From Firmicutes bacterium HGW-Firmicutes-10 (GTDB lineage Bacteria; Bacillota_I; Bacilli_A; Erysipelotrichales; Erysipelotrichaceae), in NCBI GenBank assembly GCA_002841605.1, contig PHAF01000026.1, positions 1-15,763 on the forward strand: 15,763 bases of DNA, written 5' to 3'. The notes under the pieces are model-generated. The model was not told the origin of the DNA, searched no databases, and was given only the letters and a program-made list of their open reading frames with translations. This document shows, piece by piece, positions 13,261 to 15,763 of this stretch (within the stretch, counting starts at the first letter, position 1; each line of letters opens with the position of its first letter). The position numbers and the translations under genes are program-made.

Positions 13261-13515
13261 ATGAAGATTCTGTTTAATGCTTATGCAACCAAGAGTGATA
13301 TTCAAGAATTGATGGGTGGTGGACGATGGAAGAAAGTCTCCAAGGTGTTTGATGAATGCAAGAAGCTGGAGAATGATCCGTTCAATCTCAGACCAAACAA
13401 GGTCCCTTCTCATCTGGTGTTCAAGGTCTTAGGACTCAATTATAGTTTCGCATTGAGACAATATAAAGAGCAAACCAACGCGCAGTCCTCAAAGACAGCA
13501 CAACTGTCCAACTAA
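13261..13515 (+). CDS. small helix-turn-helix-like phage protein, possibly DUF3173- or excisionase-like
   Basis: The 84-aa protein follows a GGGAAGGGAAG ribosome binding site. I do not recognise it with certainty. Residues ~9-60 (ATKSDIQELMGGGRWKKVSKVF...LRPNKVPSHLVFKVLGL) have the layout of small winged/helix-turn-helix proteins near phage and ICE integrases: an N-terminal helix pair, a basic recognition segment, then a RVP-type turn and a final helix. The C-terminal ~25 residues are polar and probably disordered. In this early position it could be a transcriptional regulator or an excisionase. It lies between the Cro-like gene and the second recombinase in what seems one rightward operon. 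Confidence 0.7.
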   Translation: MKILFNAYATKSDIQELMGGGRWKKVSKVFDECKKLENDPFNLRPNKVPSHLVFKVLGLNYSFALRQYKEQTNAQSSKTAQLSN

Positions 13516-13556
13516 ATGCCCAACCCACAAATTTCATTTGACACCAGTAAACACTA

Positions 13557-14384
13557 ATGCGTAAGGAAGATTTTATTAGAGCGCAGTCTCCGTTTATTCA
13601 GGAACAAAGACTCAATGAGAAATCGAAGAGAACACTCTCGAAGTATGATCGAGACATCCAGAAATTCATTGACTTTATTCCGGATCAAACCGAGATCACG
13701 AAAACCGATGTACTGGCCTACAAGGAACACCTATGCGAGGGTCGTTACCTGACTTCCAGTATCAATAATTACCTCACCATCCTCAACACCTTCTTGAAGT
13801 GGTGCGGTCAAGGCGACCTTAGGGTTCGCGAAATAAAAACGCAACAAAAATCCAGTCTATCGAATGTGGTCAGTGAATCGGATGCGAAACGATTACTTCG
13901 TTTTGCGAAGAAGAGAGGGAGAGACGATATTACCCTCATCATCAAGATTATCCTGACCACCGGTATACGGATCAATGAGCTCGAGTGGTTTACGGTTGAG
14001 AACCTCAAAGGAACACATTTTAGTGTTCAAAACAAAGGCAAGGAAAGAGACATCATTTTAACTCTTGAATTGGCCAGAGAACTCCGTAAATACGCAAGAG
14101 TCCATAAAATAGAATCCGGCAGGATCTTCGTCATTAGTTACTCCACGATTTGGAGACAGATGAAGATCATTGCCGGGGCTGCAAAAGTCAATCTGGATAA
14201 AGTTCATCCTCACAGTTTCAGACATCTGTTTGCGAAGTCGTTCATGGCTCAATACAACAATGTCTTGGACTTGGCGGATATTCTGGGTCACAGTTCATTA
14301 GAAACCACCCGGATCTATACTCGATCCTCTATTGATGAGAAACGAGCAAAACTTGAAAATCTCAGGAAGCAGCCAAAGAAATAA
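13557..14384 (+). CDS. second tyrosine recombinase (XerC/D-like, 275 aa)
   Basis: The protein has a SAM-like core-binding domain (about residues 10-90, SKRTLSKYDRDIQKFIDFI and SSINNYLTILNTFLKW) and a complete catalytic domain. Visible catalytic residues are Arg138 in TTGIRINEL, Lys in NKGKERD (160-162), His219 and Arg222 in HPHSFRH, His245 in LGHSS and Tyr254 in TTRIYT. It lacks the arm-binding domain of the integrase at 11054-12121 and is Xer-like in length. It sits in the early operon before the replication genes. No ribosome binding site is visible before the ATG, and an in-frame stop at 13548 rules out an upstream start other than that ATG. Possible roles are replication-product resolution, DNA inversion or a second excision/integration function; none is shown by sequence. 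Confidence 0.9.
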   Translation: MRKEDFIRAQSPFIQEQRLNEKSKRTLSKYDRDIQKFIDFIPDQTEITKTDVLAYKEHLCEGRYLTSSINNYLTILNTFLKWCGQGDLRVREIKTQQKSSLSNVVSESDAKRLLRFAKKRGRDDITLIIKIILTTGIRINELEWFTVENLKGTHFSVQNKGKERDIILTLELARELRKYARVHKIESGRIFVISYSTIWRQMKIIAGAAKVNLDKVHPHSFRHLFAKSFMAQYNNVLDLADILGHSSLETTRIYTRSSIDEKRAKLENLRKQPKK

Positions 14385-14399
14385 GAGGGAGAATCCATA

Positions 14400-14735
14400 A
14401 TGTATAGAACCCACGTAGTAAACCTAGATGTTCATTTTTTTGAGAATCCCAAAATCAAACTCATTCGTAGTAAAGCTGATGGACATGCCTACCTCAATTT
14501 TTGGATTTACTTGCTGACACTTGGCGCAACAGCCTATAGTGACGATACGATCGGCGGTCCAGATGGAAACCCATTTTCTGTCCAGGACATGTCTGTTATC
14601 TCCGGATTTCATCCCCGGATCATTCAAGAAGCGCTGGATATCTTTGAAGAATTCCATATGATCGTTTTTGTAGAAGGTTATATCAAATTGAGAAATTGGA
14701 AACACTACCAGTTGATGGAAGGTTATTATGACTGA
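14400..14735 (+). CDS. phage replisome organizer N-domain-only protein
   Basis: The 111-aa protein consists almost entirely of one domain like the N-terminal domain of phage replisome organizers (DVHFFENPKIKLIRSKADGHAYLNFWIYLLTLG..., EALDIFEEFHMIVFVEGYIKLRNWKHYQ). It ends where the linker and C-terminal part would begin. The next gene encodes a paralogue with the same domain plus those parts. The start follows GAGGGAG, and its stop overlaps the next start by 8 nt (14728-14735). It may bind the origin on its own, form heterodimers with the full organizer, or be a relic, although the coding frame is intact. Confidence 0.8.
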   Translation: MYRTHVVNLDVHFFENPKIKLIRSKADGHAYLNFWIYLLTLGATAYSDDTIGGPDGNPFSVQDMSVISGFHPRIIQEALDIFEEFHMIVFVEGYIKLRNWKHYQLMEGYYD

Positions 14736-15375
14736 TATCCGATGGGTAAAACTGGCTTCAGACATCTTCAAGAATCGAAAGATTACCCAAATCCGTGATC
14801 AAGCAGAAGGGAATGACATGGCATTGATCTGGATCCAGTTGATGTGTTTGGCTGCGGATACCAATGATTGTGGTCTTATCTACTTCTCGGACAATGTCCC
14901 GTACACAATTGAAATGCTGGCGGTTGAACTGAAACACCCCATTGAAAGAGTTGAAAAAGCGCTTGGTTTATTTACGCAATTCAATATGATCTCGATAAAA
15001 GAGAAGGTGATCTCGATCCTGAACTGGGAAGTGTATCAAAACATCGAAAAGCTTGAAATCATCAAGGAATATAACCGAATCAAGAAGCAAGAACAACGCG
15101 CAAAGCAGAAAAAACAAAGCGAAATTGTGGTCTCGAAAATGTCGGGGACAAGTCAAGGAAGTCAAGACATAGAATTAGCATTAGATATAGCAGGTAGCAA
15201 AAAGAAAGTTAAAGAAAAAAGTAATAAAAAAGAAAGCGGGCAACCGTTGCCGAAGGATGGTAGGGAGTTCCCGTCCTATGGGATCATCCTTGGATCTGAG
15301 CATCTGTATCCGGTAGATGAGGAGAATTGTAATGAAGGCGATTCAACAATGTCTTCCCAATGTTCCCTCAATTAG
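14728..15375 (+). CDS. phage replisome organizer (origin-binding) protein
   Basis: The 215-aa protein starts with a winged-helix replisome-organizer domain (residues ~1-115: IRWVKLASDIFKNRKITQIRDQAEGNDMALIWIQLM..., NMISIKEKVISILNWEVYQN). A strongly basic linker (~118-170, RIKKQEQRAKQKKQ and a lysine-rich stretch) and a polar C-terminus follow. In this phage family the N domain binds repeats in the origin, which usually lies inside the gene, and the C-terminus recruits the helicase loader; a DnaC-type gene follows here. The gene overlaps both neighbours, by 8 nt upstream and 44 nt downstream. The ribosome binding site is GGAAGG. Confidence 0.85.
   Translation: MTDIRWVKLASDIFKNRKITQIRDQAEGNDMALIWIQLMCLAADTNDCGLIYFSDNVPYTIEMLAVELKHPIERVEKALGLFTQFNMISIKEKVISILNWEVYQNIEKLEIIKEYNRIKKQEQRAKQKKQSEIVVSKMSGTSQGSQDIELALDIAGSKKKVKEKSNKKESGQPLPKDGREFPSYGIILGSEHLYPVDEENCNEGDSTMSSQCSLN
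15147..15237. other. candidate phage replication origin inside the organizer gene
   Basis: Two adjacent 9-bp repeats, AAGTCAAGG (15150-15158) and AAGTCAAGA (15159-15167), are followed by an A-rich, easily melted stretch (about 15168-15236). Its position in the linker-coding part of the organizer gene matches where related phages place their origin. Confidence 0.4.
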
Positions 15376-15763
15376 CTCATCAACTTCGGGTTCACTTGAG
15401 ATTCAGATTCAAAGATACAATGATGAGCAAGGAACGCTTAAAGGTCAAAATTGTCAGTTATGTAAGAACAAGGGCTACATCATGATCCTGGATGAGGGTT
15501 ATACTGCTTTGAAACCTTGTGATTGTCAAAAGAAGAGAGAAACAAGAGGTATAGTCGAAAAGAGTGGGATGAAGAAGCTGATCCAGGACTATACTTTCGA
15601 AACATACGATTCCAAGGCGATGTGGCAGCGAATCATCAAAGAGAAGGCTCTTGCATTTATCCATGACCAAGGTCACTGGTTCTTCATCGGTGGCCAAGTC
15701 GGAGCCGGAAAGACCCACATCTGTACTGCGATCGTCAATGAGCTAATGAACTTGGGAAACCAG
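15332..15763 (+). CDS. DnaC-type helicase loader ATPase, N-terminal part (cut by window edge)
   Basis: The frame is open from the ATG at 15332, after GAGGAG (15319-15324), to the right edge, giving 144 residues. A short N-terminal region is followed by a cysteine cluster, CQLCKNKGY (about residues 42-50) and CDC (63-65), that looks like a zinc site. The AAA+ domain begins with the Walker A motif GGQVGAGKTH (about 119-128). Such proteins load the replicative helicase on origins opened by the organizer; the order organizer then loader is standard in phage replication modules. It overlaps the organizer gene by 44 nt in another frame, suggesting tight translational coupling. The rest of the ATPase domain lies outside the window. 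Confidence 0.87.
   Translation, partial: MKAIQQCLPNVPSISSSTSGSLEIQIQRYNDEQGTLKGQNCQLCKNKGYIMILDEGYTALKPCDCQKKRETRGIVEKSGMKKLIQDYTFETYDSKAMWQRIIKEKALAFIHDQGHWFFIGGQVGAGKTHICTAIVNELMNLGNQ

Larger units (their letters stand above)
10893..15763. mobile_element. left end of a prophage (integration, lysogeny, early replication genes)
   Basis: The order is tRNA-Gly, arm-type repeats, leftward integrase, leftward S24 repressor, divergent control region, Cro-like gene, small HTH gene, recombinase, two replisome organizers, then a DnaC-type loader. This is the standard lysogeny/early layout of temperate phages in Bacillota. The element continues past the right edge; structural genes are not in view, so a satellite or plasmid-like relative cannot be fully excluded. 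Confidence 0.88.

Noticed and set aside
12973..13413. A 146-codon open frame on the - strand across the Cro-like and HTH genes.
   Set aside because: It lies antisense to two genes with good ribosome binding sites and helix-turn-helix content, has no family resemblance and no start signal.
13538..13543. Perfect TTGACA -35 before the second recombinase.
   Set aside because: No -10-like hexamer lies 16-18 bp downstream, where the sequence is already the start of the coding region.
1..15763. CRISPR array, insertion sequence or toxin-antitoxin pair.
   Set aside because: No regularly spaced repeats, transposase motifs or small paired genes of those families were found on either strand.

Overview
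The window looks like a Bacillota (low-GC Gram-positive) chromosome. Strong AGGAGG-type ribosome binding sites, sigma-A-like promoters, tRNA genes with encoded CCA, D-Ala-D-Ala cell-wall genes and a DUF11 surface protein all fit this. A membrane-anchored MurF-like ligase and the overall gene style suggest Erysipelotrichia or a nearby class, but that placement is a guess; no marker gene settles it.

Positions 1-10892 are chromosome. The window opens inside the end of an Ig-like/DUF11 surface protein, closed by a branched, probably bidirectional terminator. Next comes a leftward operon of an unknown 122-aa protein, an NfeD-like membrane protein and a stomatin/QmcA-type SPFH protein. A divergent promoter region separates it from a rightward alpha/beta hydrolase whose stop overlaps the start of a membrane-anchored MurF-like ligase. 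A Nudix hydrolase and an atypical D-Ala-D-Ala ligase-family protein follow, so two steps of the D-Ala-D-Ala branch of peptidoglycan synthesis lie close together. Then come two tandem collinear MgtE magnesium channels, a DeoD-type purine nucleoside phosphorylase with a small CxxC heavy-metal-associated protein, and a tRNA-Ser(GCU)/Asp(GUC)/Gly(GCC) cluster.

From the 3' end of tRNA-Gly to the right edge is the left end of a prophage (or related integrated element). It holds, in order, repeats that look like integrase arm sites, a leftward tyrosine integrase with an arm-binding N-terminal domain, a possible small RNA, a leftward CI-type S24 repressor, a divergent control region with mirrored repeats, a Cro-like protein with a TTG start, a small helix-turn-helix protein, a second complete tyrosine recombinase, two tandem replisome-organizer proteins with a candidate replication origin inside the second, and the start of a DnaC-type helicase loader cut by the window edge. 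This is the usual lysogeny, early-control, replication order of a temperate phage.

The points most worth checking are the second recombinase in the early operon, the candidate small RNA between integrase and repressor, the mirrored operator region, the doubled replisome organizer and the D-Ala ligase with altered acceptor-site loops. No CRISPR array, insertion sequence or rRNA was seen.
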